From Lunasporangiospora selenospora (Eukaryota > Mortierellomycota > Mortierellomycetes > Mortierellales > Mortierellaceae), in NCBI GenBank assembly GCA_015680635.1, contig JAABOA010000189.1, forward strand, positions 1,297-20,719: a stretch of 19,423 bases of DNA, in the 5' to 3' direction. This document shows, piece after piece, positions 9,626 through 19,061 of the stretch. Under the pieces are notes generated by a model. The model searched no databases. It had not been told where the DNA came from and worked only from the letters and a program-made list of their open reading frames with translations. The position numbers were made by a program, and so were the translations under genes. Numbering within the stretch: the first letter of the stretch is position 1; every line of letters starts with the position of its first letter.

Positions 9626-11632
9626 TTATGCTTCCATGGTGACACTCGAGATCTCAGGCTCGAGTTCAGGCTCAGGTTTAGCAAATACAGGCTGAAGTGG
9701 CAATGCCCAGGCGCAGACACAGCAGACAAGAGTGATGCCAAAGGTAATCCAGCATACAACACGCCAACCACTCATAAACGAATCCATGTAGATCTCATCA
9801 ATACCTCCACCATAGATAAAAAGTTCTTCTACAGCTTCTTGAGGCATGCCTGCGATAATAATCTTGAAGCAAATCACGATCGCGATCATCTGTGAAAGCA
9901 TTGTGAACATAATTCGAAGAGAAGAGGATGAAGCTCGTTGCTGAGGGAGAATGCAAAGAAGCGAGATCGATGCTGCTGGGGATGAATACAGACCCCAACC
10001 AAGACCATCGACGAGCAGCAACGCGGAGATGACCCAAGTGTTCGTATCTGGCTTGATGACCAGAGGCATAATCAGTGTTGAGATGGAGGCGAGAGCAAGG
10101 CCGAAGAAGCAAAGGTACCGGAATCCAAGGGTATCAGCCATCTTTCCAGAAGGCATACCAGCGAGCATGATGCCCAGTCCAAAAGGAATCAACAAGATTC
10201 CAGCCATCAGAGGGTCCTTTCGGTATGGGCCTTGGAAGAAAAAGATGAACGAGAATGTCAAATTCGTACGGGCCACACCACCAGCAAGACCACCGAGAAC
10301 AACAGTGTTGTTGAAGATTTGGTTCGAAAAGAGGCGGAAGTCCATGAATGGTGCCCTCTCAGGGTCGAAGCGCTTTCCTCCGCGGACATACATTGCTTGG
10401 ACGAGGAAGAGGATAAACAGGACTCCAAGCGCGACACCCATGCCAATCAACGCGCCATTCTCAGAGACTTTGCCGTTGGGGAAGATGGCACTGACAACGA
10501 CGACGAAGAGGAGTGTGATGCTGGTGGTCAAGGAAACAAACCCAGTGTAATCGAACTTCTTTACCAGCTTGGAAAAGGTTGCGTACTCGACATTGGGATA
10601 AATTGTATCATGGCAAAAGAGGATGCCTGCAATTGTACCGACGGCGCCGAAGGGCAAGTTGAAGAAGAAAACCCACTTCCAGCTGGCTGTTACGGTAGCA
10701 CCTCCAATAACGGGACCTAGGATCGTGCCGGCTGCAAAAGCAATATTGATAATACCACTGGCGAGACCAACTTGGTTATATGGATAAAACTTGTCTGCAA
10801 CAACGGCAAAGCAGTTGGCAAAGAGAAGAGCTCCACCGAGGCCCTGGACAACACGGTAGCCGAGCAAGTCATACCCATTGTACTTTTTCTGTGAGATTCC
10901 ACAGAGCAAACTGCCAAGTGTGAAGATGAAGAAGCCAAGATTGAGCATGCGGCAACTGGAAAAGGAAGAATAACAATAGTACAAATGAGTCGACATTCTT
11001 ATTGCACGAACACGAACAACACCAAGGAGAACCATAAATAGCGGAACGTTTTACTTACCGGATGCCTTTCAGACCAGCGTCACCAATGTAGCCAAGGAGT
11101 GGGACAGTAGCTGTGATGGCAAGAGTATAGGTAAGGAGCACCCAAATGATGGTTGCGAAGTCAATCTAAAATGATGTAGCCGGACAGTCAAGTGAGGAGC
11201 CGAAGCGAGTCAGTCAAGTGAGGAGCCGAAGCGAGTCAGTCAATCTGAAGGAGACTTGACCCCAGTGAAGAGGCGGTGAGCTGTTGGTCGCCAAAAGAGC
11301 TGGCGCAATGCAGGAAAAGAGCAGGCGATACTCACATTGAGATTCTTCATCAAGTCTGGAAGCGCCACAATGAGTGCAGAGCCTTGGAGCGACACAAAGA
11401 GAGCGCCCAATGTGGCAATGGCGAGAACGATCCATCTTCTGGAAGGAGGTTCTTGTGTGGACTTTCTGGCCTTGGCCATCTCAATGTCCAGAGCAGCTTG
11501 TTCATGAGACTGATGCTCCAACTTTTGACCCATGTTGTCGGTGATCGACTCGGCGACGTTGGTGAAGGAATCCGAGAGGGACGAGGCACCTGCTGTGGGC
11601 CCGATATATTCTTGCTTATCGGTCATGGCCAA
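9626..11632 (-). CDS. MFS transporter, DHA2 (14-helix drug:H+ antiporter) type
   Basis: Three exons, 11632-11336, 11165-11059 and 10955-9626, encode 577 residues, the usual size for 14-helix fungal MFS pumps. About 66 cytosolic residues precede TM1 (WIVLAIATLGALFVSLQGSA). Family motifs: motif B RVVQGLGGA at 169-177; the antiporter motif C with GTILGPVIGG at 211-220; the DHA2 signature WKWVFFFNLPFG at 227-238; and a motif-A-like GKMADTLGFR loop in the second half. The first motif A (GYIGDAGLKGIR) is degenerate, keeping only the Asp. The C-terminal tail is short and acidic (PEPELEPEISS). Such proteins export drugs, siderophores, amino acids or secondary metabolites from the plasma or vacuolar membrane by proton exchange; the substrate cannot be read from sequence. 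A second ATG lies two codons after the first, so the start could be 11626. No biosynthetic genes lie nearby, so nothing ties it to a metabolite cluster. Confidence 0.93.
10956..11058 (-). other. Intron 2 of the MFS gene (103 nt)
   Basis: Donor GTAAGT, acceptor CTTTTCCAG, phase 2. It joins GLKGI-R to CRMLNLGFF inside the loop between helices 2 and 3. Confidence 0.85.
11166..11335 (-). other. Intron 1 of the MFS gene (170 nt)
   Basis: Donor GTGAGT after Asn99 (phase 0), acceptor ATCATTTTAG. The sequence continues as IDFATIIWVLLTY, the second helix. It contains a 26-bp tandem duplication. Confidence 0.85.
11185..11243. repeat. 26-bp tandem duplication inside MFS intron 1
   Basis: Two perfect copies (11185-11210 and 11211-11236), each beginning CAGTCAAGTGAGGAGCCGAA, plus 7 nt of a third copy (11237-11243). 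It occupies a third of the intron and does not touch the splice sites. Confidence 0.95.
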
Positions 11633-11873
11633 AACGGTATAAAGGGTAATGTGTTACTGCAAGGCCAAAACAGTACAAGAATTGAAACTTTGATGTGGAA
11701 GAATTTAGAGTAGAGTGGGCAATAACGATGACCGCAATTGAGGGATTATAAAAAATCGTAAAGGCTATCGGTAAAGGATGGACAATGGTGTTTTTCTTTT
11801 GAAGGATAAAGATGAGGTTCGAAGAGGAGGGAGGGGCGAAAAGAACAAGAGAACGATGGAGGGAAAAGAGTCA

Positions 11874-11879
11874 TTTATA
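11874..11879 (-). promoter_or_regulatory. Candidate TATA box of the MFS gene
   Basis: TATAAA on the minus strand (context GCTTATAAATG), about 245 nt before the start codon and followed by a CT-rich initiator-like stretch. A second AT-rich candidate (TTTTTTATAAT) lies at about 11745-11757. Confidence 0.4.
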
Positions 11880-13929
11880 AGCGCAATCGGAAGGAGCCTC
11901 GGGTCCTTTGCCACTTGAAGTGGGGGGAGCGGATAAGGTGTGGGAGGAGCGAGAGCCAATGTGCAGAGTGGACCTGCCACGGTGAGTATGACTAAACAAC
12001 CGCACAGGCGTCTGGTTAATAGGCTGAAAAAAGAAGTCGGATATTCGTCTATCCGGACTGAATACTGCGAGTAAGTTTTTTGTGGACAAGTAGACCAACG
12101 GGCAATACCGCCATTGATTGAAGCGAGTGGATGCAGAAGGGAGAGCGATGAGCACAAAACAGGAGAGGACAGTGTCCATGCGACATGCGATGGTGCAAAA
12201 TGGAAGGCTGGAAGACGCTCGCGTTGCTTTTGAGCTCCTTCTTTGGCTGGAGGGAACCTTATTGCTCTGTGCTTAAACAAGATTAGAGAACGGAGCACGA
12301 AAAGAGGACTGTACTTGTCAGAGTGATCGAGGGAAGACGGGGATAAACAGGGACAAGCAGGGTCAATAGGGAACAACATGGGCTGCGGTCTTCTACAAAT
12401 AAGAAAGGGAGCGCTTCGACAAATACGTCCAGGGGGAGGGGGCAAGCCAAGCCTATGGCCTGAAAGAATTCGGAGCAACAGTTGGAAGGAAAAGGGATGA
12501 GAGACCTGCCCAATACCAAAAGGAATAACCCCTGTCATGGTTTCGATACCGAGAACCAGATAAGGCATTAGTTCAGTTTTCTGTGGAGAAAATTGGGAAA
12601 CGATGCTTGATTCCTCTACATCGATCCTTCTTAAAGAGACTTGCCGGCAAAGGATGCAAGGGTATACATGGTGTGCTCGTGTTCAACAAGATACCCTACG
12701 CTGGACCAAAGTGCGCGAGCGCAGCATAATTGTCACCCGCGGGACGCCTTCCGAGTCAATCATCAACTTCGTCTTTCACATTGGTTTGCTGCTGTTTACT
12801 CTGAACAATAGGGCATATGTTTAGTGGGAATAAGGTGTATTGAATACAGTTTGCAGTGAATAGACTACGGCTGATATACGTTCCCGTCTCTGGAAAATCC
12901 ATTTGCCGTCTTCTTTTTTCAATTGTAACCTTGTACCTGTGTATTGTTTATGGGCGGTGGAGGCAAGGAAGAAAAGGGCGGTCCATTTTACCCGAAGGGG
13001 ACAGAGAGCAACTTGGAGTTGTATGAAAAAAGATCTTGCCCCTTTCTTCTCATTGCTCTTTTCTACTGCACATGGACAAAATGAACTTTGGATGGTGTTA
13101 AACGAACGCTGCACCCCTATCGACAGTGGCCCTGAGCGCAAGCTATATGCACCTCTTTTGAAGCTACTTTATAGAGCTCTTCTCCCCTCCCTTTAAGACC
13201 ACATTATTATAGGTGCTATCCCAGGGAACTTGGCTACTGACAGATGAGAGTTCTCTGTCCACACCTTCGAGAAGCAAGGGGTAAATCTCTTTTACAGACT
13301 GCTCCCCCCCCCCTTCTCCACCATTTGCGTTCTCTCAAGCAGTAGGTAGACGCCTCATGTAAGCCGAATGCGCCATGGCGCTACTGGGTACTGCTTCGTC
13401 CATTTCCCGGTGCATGCAACACCACTACTGTTTGCAATGACCCTAATAAAGAGTGTTTTCTCATTGATGCATTAGAACGTATTGCTGAATAGGAGTGTCC
13501 AAGAAGTTCATTATTTTCCAATATTTGGCACAATAAAAACCACATCGGTTTGCACTACAAACCAATGACAGGGATCATTGTCGTCAGTAAAGCAAACCAT
13601 CGTGACCATGCATCCTCTATTAATCAGGACTTCTTAAGATATCCTTTAGGATTCAACCTGGATAGAGTCAACATTAAAAGACTGACTCTATACGCCTTGT
13701 CTGACTCGAGATCATCTTCTAGATACAAGTTGAGGTAAGCACAGTCCACAAAGTCGCGTTTTTCGTGCGTAGTTCCAAGTTGGATAAGGGGGCAGGAAAG
13801 AGAAAGAAGAATGATGGCAAAGTGAAAGCCACTTTGTCGAAAAAATTTTGAGCAGTTGTTTTGGTTATAGCCCTTAAGCTTCAATCGGGATGGATGGATT
13901 GAGGGAGCAGAGACGGGGGAGGTGGTCGA

Positions 13930-13935
13930 TATAAG
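13930..13935 (+). promoter_or_regulatory. Candidate TATA element and pyrimidine-rich start region of the eS19 gene
   Basis: TATAAG lies 48 nt upstream of the eS19 ATG. About 30 nt further on is a pyrimidine-rich GCCCTTTCACCC (13961-13972), the kind of start site typical of ribosomal protein genes. This would give a leader of roughly 15-20 nt. Confidence 0.4.
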
Positions 13936-13982
13936 TCGCTGTGGTGCGTTTCTTGATACAGCCCTTTCACCCATTCGCTAAA

Positions 13983-15344
13983 ATGGCTGCCCTCTACTCG
14001 GTTACCGTTAAGGACATCAACGCTCACGACTTCAACCGTGCCTACGCCGCCTATCTCAAGCGGTGAGTGATCGCAGAATGATGGCCGGCAGCAGGATTAA
14101 GGATTTTCTGATTCAGGGATCATGGACTAAGGATCGGATTCAGAGAGAGGGGGAGAAGGAGAATGCTGCCCAATTGACCGATTTACAGGAATCTAATGCT
14201 ATTCAAAAAAATCATCTCAACACCCATCAATCGATCAATCAATCAAATCTAGCTCTGGCAAGCTTGAGATCCCCAAGTGGGTTGACCTCGTCAAGACCGG
14301 CACCAACAAGGAGTTGGCTCCCTACGATCCTGACTGGTTCTACGTCCGCGCTGGTAATGCATCCAACTCACGACAGACTTCATCATTTTGAGATTCTTCA
14401 CGGGGCTCAGGATCAACTTCTACTTTTCAAGGGATCGACGCGCTTCACACCATTGCCGATTCGTGGATCGACTGTAAAAGCTGATCTTGGACTCTTTTAT
14501 CGGATGTGCAGAGGCATCATCATCGAGATGGCCCCTTCCAGTTCCTTATGCCTTTACGCTACCCAGCCTACCCTTTCCAGCCAAAGGATACAAACCCCTT
14601 TCCTTGACTCAATCACTCAGCCTTTTCAGTATTAAGACTCGACCTATCTCTACAACCTTCTCGATACAACTGAACTCTTTTAAGCATCATCTAAACTACT
14701 CGGTGTCGCGACTGAATATTTGCTCAAGGACCAGTACCTTACAGACATATACTATTTCGACACCGACCTGGCTTGTTTCCATTTTATTGAAGTTCCCGAC
14801 GAGTCACCCAACTGGAAGAAAGCATATCAACCTCCATCCACATCAACATGCCAACACTCTTCCCACCGTTTCCGACACTAACGCCCGGACCTTCCATTCT
14901 TTTCTTTTTTCTGTTTCTTCAATCTGCGTCATCAATGCTTTTATAGCTAGCGTCGCCCGCCACATCTACCTCCGCCGCGGCGTTGGTGTTGGTGCTCTCA
15001 AGAAGGTCCACGGCGGCACGGTCAACCGTGGCTCCCGCCCCTCCCACCACGTCAACTCCTCCGGCTCGGTCGCCCGCAAGGTTCTCCAGGCCTTGGAGAA
15101 GATCAACGTCTTGGAGGCTGACGAGAACGGGTATGGACAACTGCAATATTTGAGCGCCAAAAAAAAGAGAGAAAAGTCTTGCGAGCTATTTGCAAATGGT
15201 CTCCTAGCCTGGACTAACGCCATCGTGTTTCTTTTATTATTTATTTATTTTTCTCCTTTCAATAGTGGCCGCAAGATCACCGTTGACGGCCAGCGTGACT
15301 TGGACCGCATTGCCGCCTCCGTCCACCAGGCTCAGCAGGCCTAA
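13983..15344 (+). CDS. RPS19: 40S ribosomal protein eS19 (S19)
   Basis: Four exons, 13983-14062, 14253-14353, 14947-15130 and 15266-15344, join to a 147-residue protein, close to the 144-145 residues of yeast and human S19. Diagnostic segments are [19 protein letters not shown], the [15 protein letters not shown] stretch over the first junction, [18 protein letters not shown] over the second, the [18 protein letters not shown] helix, and [17 protein letters not shown] over the third. eS19 sits in the head of the small subunit and is needed for maturation of 18S rRNA. Codons are strongly C-ending, as expected for a highly expressed gene. Introns are 190, 593 and 135 nt; the 593-nt one is much longer than the others in this window. 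Identification is essentially certain; the splice sites are fixed by the conserved protein sequence. Confidence 0.98.
14354..14946 (+). other. Long intron 2 of the eS19 gene (593 nt)
   Basis: Donor GTAATG after the first nucleotide of an Ala codon, acceptor TTTTATAG. I looked for snoRNA C/D or H/ACA signatures, because ribosomal protein introns often host them, and found no convincing pair. The 3' half holds an ATG-less open frame (14684-14881) with protein-like composition. Confidence 0.8.
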
Positions 15345-15370
15345 GTGCTGTTTTTTTTAAACCAAAGACG

Positions 15371-15376
15371 AATAAA
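15371..15376 (+). terminator. Poly(A) signal AATAAA of the eS19 gene
   Basis: AATAAA 27 nt after the eS19 stop codon, preceded by a T-run, giving a very short 3' UTR. Confidence 0.7.
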
Positions 15377-15404
15377 CAGCAACTCTTGCAATCAAACAAA
15401 GAAA

Positions 15405-15758
15405 ATGGCGTTCGACTTGATTCAATTTATCGACTCCACTGAGGGGTTTCCTGAATGGGATCTTATTTTATTTTATTTTATTTTTGCCCCCTTTCTTCTG
15501 GAAGCTGACTGACGAACCGACATTGGTACTGTCTGGGTTGTTGCTTCGCTAATACTTTTTCAACATAGGTGCATGTGCGACAAGCACTATGGCCCAGGTC
15601 CGATACTCCCCATTTCTTTCTTTTTCATTCTCATCACCTGTGTGCCGGTGCCTTTACCACGTCCAGAGAGCATTGGCGTCCTGGCCGTTCTTTTTCTCAA
15701 TATTGGGCTGTTAAACAGGACGTGTTCAGTCAACCCAAGAGCAGGAGATGAGTAAAGA
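15405..15758 (+). other. Possible small gene or gene fragment after eS19
   Basis: An ATG at 15405 (context GAAAATGGC) opens a 35-residue hydrophobic frame starting MAFDLIQFIDSTEGFPEWD. About 45 nt after its stop is a good 3' splice site (GCTAATAC branch-like, then TTTTTCAACATAG at 15567), followed by an open frame to a TAA at 15755-15757 with two hydrophobic stretches (GPGPILPISFFFILITCVP and IGVLAVLFLNIGLLNRT). The two halves have no in-frame donor between them, so no intact gene can be drawn. It could be a decayed membrane-protein gene or chance. A TTTTA repeat lies at 15463-15485. Confidence 0.15.
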
Positions 15759-15921
15759 GGAAGGAGGCACGGTCTTGACGCCGATGTTGGGCAAGTCTAA
15801 CTCCCCCTTTTCCAAGTCGAACACTCCGCCCAAATGTCCGACTAGTAGATACAGGCGCCATTGGCCCGTGACATGACGAACTGGAAAAAGTACATTTTTC
15901 GATGAGTAGGTGTTCTTTTTT

Positions 15922-15927
15922 TTTATT
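15922..15927 (-). terminator. Poly(A) signal AATAAA of the left small-protein gene
   Basis: AATAAA on the minus strand, about 217 nt after the stop of the gene ending at 16144, followed by an A-run on the same strand. Confidence 0.5.
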
Positions 15928-16143
15928 TGAAATGGGTTGAGGTGTTGACAGGTACAGATGAGGGTATTGGTACTGTGCAAAAAATAGATATGAGGAAAGA
16001 GGATGATGAAAAGTAGCCAAGGGGAGTTTTGACTTGTTGGGTATTTGGTATGCGACTCGAGGAACCAGAAGCGCTCCAAAGCGGATGAATTAATTTTCTC
16101 TTTGTCTGTCCAGAGTCGACTAGTAGATGGTCGGCAGACCATT

Positions 16144-16365
16144 CTACATTCTGGCCATGGACATGGCTTGCATATGGCCAATGCTGGCCTTCGAGAGAAT
16201 GGTCTCCAAGGCCTGACTTGGGTAGAGTGGAACTCTCTCGAGATCCATGCCGACCAGCTCTGAATCCGTGAGGTGGACTGAAGCGCGAGGCGTGGCCAAG
16301 GGTGTGTTTGGGTTAGAGGCGGTCTTGTTCTTCTTGGAAGCGGAAGAAATCTTGAAGAAAGTCAT
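16144..16365 (-). CDS. Small FFK/TPRxS protein 1 (73 residues), function unknown
   Basis: Single exon starting at the ATG at 16365; the open frame extends upstream only by non-ATG codons. The protein begins MTFFKISSASKKNKT, has NTPLATPRASV at about residues 19-29, and ends with SQALETILSKASIGHMQAM and a short Met-rich tail. There is no signal peptide or membrane helix; the N-terminal third is basic and Ser/Thr-rich. It resembles the genes at 18350 and 19256 (shared FFK start, TP-x-x-[TS]-P-R-x-S, and QALE-x-I near the C-terminus), so the three look like paralogs. It has its own TATA box and poly(A) signal. I know no named family. The shared motifs in neighbouring genes on both strands argue strongly that this short frame is real. 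Confidence 0.75.
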   Translation of the reverse strand: MTFFKISSASKKNKTASNPNTPLATPRASVHLTDSELVGMDLERVPLYPSQALETILSKASIGHMQAMSMARM

Positions 16366-16497
16366 GGCTGGGGATTTGGCTTGAGAGGGAGGAGGCACTG
16401 AAATTGAGATGATGGATTTCACCAACACGGCACTAAGCAGAAGGCAAAGGAAAGAGGAAGGAGGTGCTGAGCTAGTTCATTGAAATGGTGGATGGGA

Positions 16498-16506
16498 CCT
16501 TTTATA
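16498..16506 (-). promoter_or_regulatory. TATA box of small-protein gene 1
   Basis: TATAAAAGG on the minus strand, about 135 nt before the ATG. Transcription would start near 16475. A minimal ATG-AAC-TAG open frame at 16480-16472 lies about where transcription would begin, so it may or may not be in the mRNA. Confidence 0.65.
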
Positions 16507-18219
16507 GCGAGTTGTTTAAGGAGTTTAGGCAGCGACGATGCAATCACCTAATGGTCAGAGATGACGTGCAAAGCATCAGCTATTAGAGCACGTTCGCGTT
16601 GGCTGCAAAATGCTCCGTATTCCTTGTCGTCCTCATCTCCCGCCTACGGGGTTTCTGCTGAACCGTGCGGGATCTAGATGAGGAAAAAATCTGCCCAAAA
16701 GAGGTGGCGAAAGGGGAGAGGAAGAGAGCGGAGGAGAAATAAAACATTGAGGAGATGCGGCTGTCAATCAAAAAGGACAACAGAACTGACTAGTGGCAAT
16801 CTCAGCTTTTGCTCTTGACCCCTGGCCGAGGCGCCATGTAATCACGTTCTGAGCCATTCATCCCCGCCTAGAGATACCTTGGGTGTGATAATCTTGCGAG
16901 ATGGATTATACGGAGTATGTCTTGTTCGAAAGCACCTGTCCTTTCCACAAGGGGACCAGCAGAATATTGTTCAAGTTTACTGAGGGCTAAATTCTCTGAA
17001 AGTAGCTCGACCAGAAACTCTACTAGCCCCCAAGAGCAAATTCACCTGCTCAAACAAACGAAAGGGCTGAGAACACGGATCAACTCCCCCTTCGATGACC
17101 ATCCATGGATACTGGCAATATGCAAACACTGGCAGAATTTGATTTATTCAATGACCTTAGTCGACTTGCCCCTCGTGGTCTAGCAAGCAATGAATGGGCT
17201 ATCAGTCAGGCTCAGGATTGGTAAAGGTTTTTGGAATTGTCTACGAGAACCAGCTTGACGGAGTTTTCTCAGGTAATCATGCCCCTTTCCTCGTCTCCAA
17301 TGCTCTGTAGCTGAGACTGACATGCAAATGGTTTTCACCAGTCCCGGGATGTCGCTTATAGTCGTGGCTGGGTGAATAGGGGGCGTAAAGTTGACCCCTT
17401 TTAGCCTTCCCTCCGTTTGAATGTTTTGAGCGTCTGTGCCTCTTGTCTTCCTGGGAATCAATCAAATTTCCGCCTCAATTACTATCCGATGAGGAACCAT
17501 TCATCTCGGCCGCTCTGTCAGGGTAAATGGCTCAAAGTAGACCTATCACTGGTGGCACACCGCCTTCACTGGGCTTGTCGTCAGCAACGTGCAAAGTCCC
17601 TCTTATTTTGCGGTACAATAACTAATCCGCGGGGCATCAAGAACAGCCTACCGACGGGATGACCTTTTCCAAGTTCCTTTTTTCCCTCTCAAAGTTACAG
17701 CCCAGTGCTGTCAGCGGATATTAAGTGGAACAGAAAAGTAGACAAGGAACGAGGATGTCAGGCCCTCTCAACACACTCTTGGTTGAGTGAACATCCGAGT
17801 GTCTCTTTTTTCGTTTCCTTTCCTCCCCGGCTCTAGAAGCTACACAGATACGTTTGGCCCGTGGTCATGTATTACCCTGTGGCGGAAGCTGAAGTGTATT
17901 TCTGGCAGAATGGAAGTGGTCAATGGAACACCTCGGTCAACATCGAATTCTTCAACTCGTTCTCGCATTTTCTGGGGAACGGTGGCAGAGTGTTGAGGGA
18001 AACTCAGCACAGAGCTTGTCTGTGTGTAGAACGTGGAGGGGGGGGGGGGAATGCTCTGAAATAAAAAAGTCTCAGCGCACCACTGGGCATTGGCCTTTCT
18101 ACACACTCCAACAACCAGAATTAAGGTCAAAGCTCAGCCTGTTAGGCTTCCACTGGCCGATGGAGAAATGGAGTGAGGCTTGTTGCTGACATGGTCTGGT
18201 CTGGGAACTCTTGAAGAGT
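16507..18219. other. 1.7-kb intergenic region between divergent small-protein genes 1 and 2
   Basis: No supported gene. Open frames of 60-96 codons on both strands (16917-17183 plus, 17180-17461 minus, 17417-17662 plus, 17840-18130 minus) lack recognisable domains and promoter or splice support. A TGACGTGC sequence (CRE-like half site) is at 16562-16569, and a run of twelve G residues at 18038-18049. The region presumably holds upstream control DNA for the two flanking genes. Confidence 0.5.
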
Positions 18220-18226
18220 ATAAATG
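18220..18226 (+). promoter_or_regulatory. TATA box of small-protein gene 2
   Basis: TATAAAT (context GAGTATAAATGG), 130 nt upstream of the ATG. The distance matches that in small-protein gene 1. The leader that follows is C/A-rich, purine-poor and free of upstream ATGs. Confidence 0.7.
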
Positions 18227-18349
18227 GCGAAGACGCTTTCAGACCTCACCCATCATCACAACAACGACTTCATCCACATCCAAACCTAGCCCAGCCAACA
18301 GCTCTCTCACACATCCTTACACTTCTAACCCCTCAAAAACACATTTACC

Positions 18350-18565
18350 ATGCCCTTCTTCAAGTCCCACAAGAACCAGACCACCTCTGCTGCTGTCACT
18401 CCCGCTCAGACCCCCCGCACCTCCATCTCGGAGCACGACCAGCGTCCTAATAACTCTTCAATCGCTACCAATGCCTCCAAGACTATGGACAAGGACAGTG
18501 TACACACTATGTACCAGCTCATGAGCACTGTTATGCACGGTGGCCGCAACGGCATCATCATTTGA
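18350..18565 (+). CDS. Small FFK/TPRxS protein 2 (71 residues), function unknown
   Basis: Single exon with a good start context (TTTACCATGCCC). The protein begins MPFFKSHKNQTTSAAVTPAQ, continues TPRTSISEHDQ, is Asn/Ser-rich in the middle and ends with a predicted amphipathic stretch (MDKDSVHTMYQLMSTVMHGG) and a hydrophobic RNGIII tail. The first third aligns well with the gene at 16365 (M-x-FFK; TP-x-x-TPR-x-S); the C-terminal third has diverged more. There is no signal peptide or transmembrane helix. Strong TATA box, C/A-rich leader, C-ending codons and two AATAAA signals suggest a well-transcribed gene. The TPRTS core could be a site for a proline-directed or basophilic kinase, but that is inference. 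No named family recognised. Confidence 0.8.
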   Translation: MPFFKSHKNQTTSAAVTPAQTPRTSISEHDQRPNNSSIATNASKTMDKDSVHTMYQLMSTVMHGGRNGIII

Positions 18566-18656
18566 AGTGCTCCGCATAACTGCGTTGATCAAGAAGCATG
18601 CTTGACTTCTTAAGTCTAGACCCAAGCTGCTTGACAACATACCCACCATTCATTCG

Positions 18657-18686
18657 CACATCCACACATCCACACATCCACACATA
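18657..18686. repeat. CACACATC octamer tandem repeat in the 3' UTR of small-protein gene 2
   Basis: A partial CACATC followed by three 8-nt units (CACACATC, CACACATC, CACACATA), between the stop codon and the poly(A) signals. Confidence 0.9.
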
Positions 18687-18720
18687 CGCCTACAAAGTCT
18701 CTTGAGCAAAACCACTGTAT

Positions 18721-18735
18721 AATAAACTCAATAAA
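18721..18735 (+). terminator. Two overlapping-range poly(A) signals of small-protein gene 2
   Basis: AATAAA at 18721-18726 and again at 18730-18735, about 160 nt after the stop codon. Confidence 0.7.
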
Positions 18736-18790
18736 TCATTCATCCTCACTATAAAAAAGACTCTAACTGCATGTTTGCTGGTTACTTTGG

Positions 18791-18840
18791 CCTGCCCTGC
18801 CTTGCCTTGCCCTGCCTTGCCCTGCATTGCCCCCCCCCCC
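18791..18840. repeat. CCTTG/CCCTG pentamer repeat ending in a C11 run
   Basis: Eight or so 5-nt units alternating CCCTG and CCTTG on the plus strand, then eleven C residues (18830-18840). It lies between the convergent 3' ends of small-protein genes 2 and 3. Confidence 0.9.
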
Positions 18841-18982
18841 ACCTTTGACGCGTCAATAATTAATATAAGAATCAGACACAGTGCTCTACAATTAAAAACT
18901 CGTAATCCTCGAATACAGCTTATCCAAAGGAGGGTTCTGACCTATTCCCTGCAATCACAGGTTCTCTCTGCAATTTTTCCCG

Positions 18983-19015
18983 GGTGTCTGGAACCCTAAT
19001 GGTCAACCAGACACC
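18983..19015. repeat. Perfect 9-bp hairpin
   Basis: GGTGTCTGG (18983-18991) and CCAGACACC (19007-19015) with a 15-nt loop, in the convergent 3' region. Confidence 0.7.
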
Positions 19016-19061
19016 AATACACAAAAAAGTAAAGAGTGCTGAGTATGTAGGGATTAAGGCT

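Larger units (their letters stand above)
11633..13982. other. Divergent intergenic region between MFS and eS19 genes
   Basis: No supported gene. The minus strand has a 267-codon open frame (12568-11765), but its product is Ser/Pro/Leu-rich, shows no domain and overlaps the likely MFS promoter and leader, so I treat it as chance in CT-rich DNA. Plus-strand frames at 12903-13196 and 13550-13738 also show nothing recognisable. A run of ten C residues lies at 13304-13313. Confidence 0.5.

Noticed and set aside
9951-10720. Plus-strand frames of 162-199 codons
   Set aside because: They lie opposite the membrane-protein exon of the MFS gene, which has clear family motifs.
11765-12568. 267-codon minus-strand open frame upstream of the MFS gene
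   Set aside because: Ser/Pro/Leu-rich, no domain, and it lies in CT-rich DNA where stop codons are scarce; it overlaps the likely MFS promoter and TATA box.
14063-14130. ATGATGG and CTGA in eS19 intron 1, considered as C and D boxes of a snoRNA
   Set aside because: The boxes are only about 25 nt apart, the C box is imperfect and there is no terminal stem.
15842-15880. Minus-strand acceptor TTTTTCCAG followed by a short frame FVMSRANGACIY and TAG, faintly like the C-terminus of small protein 2 (VMHGGRNGIII)
   Set aside because: Lies beyond the poly(A) signal of small-protein gene 1, and no suitable donor in the right phase was found in that gene.
17787-17996. Plus-strand frame with NGTPRSTSNSS, considered as a fourth member of the TPRxS family
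   Set aside because: No FFK start and no C-terminal helix; the short match is likely chance.
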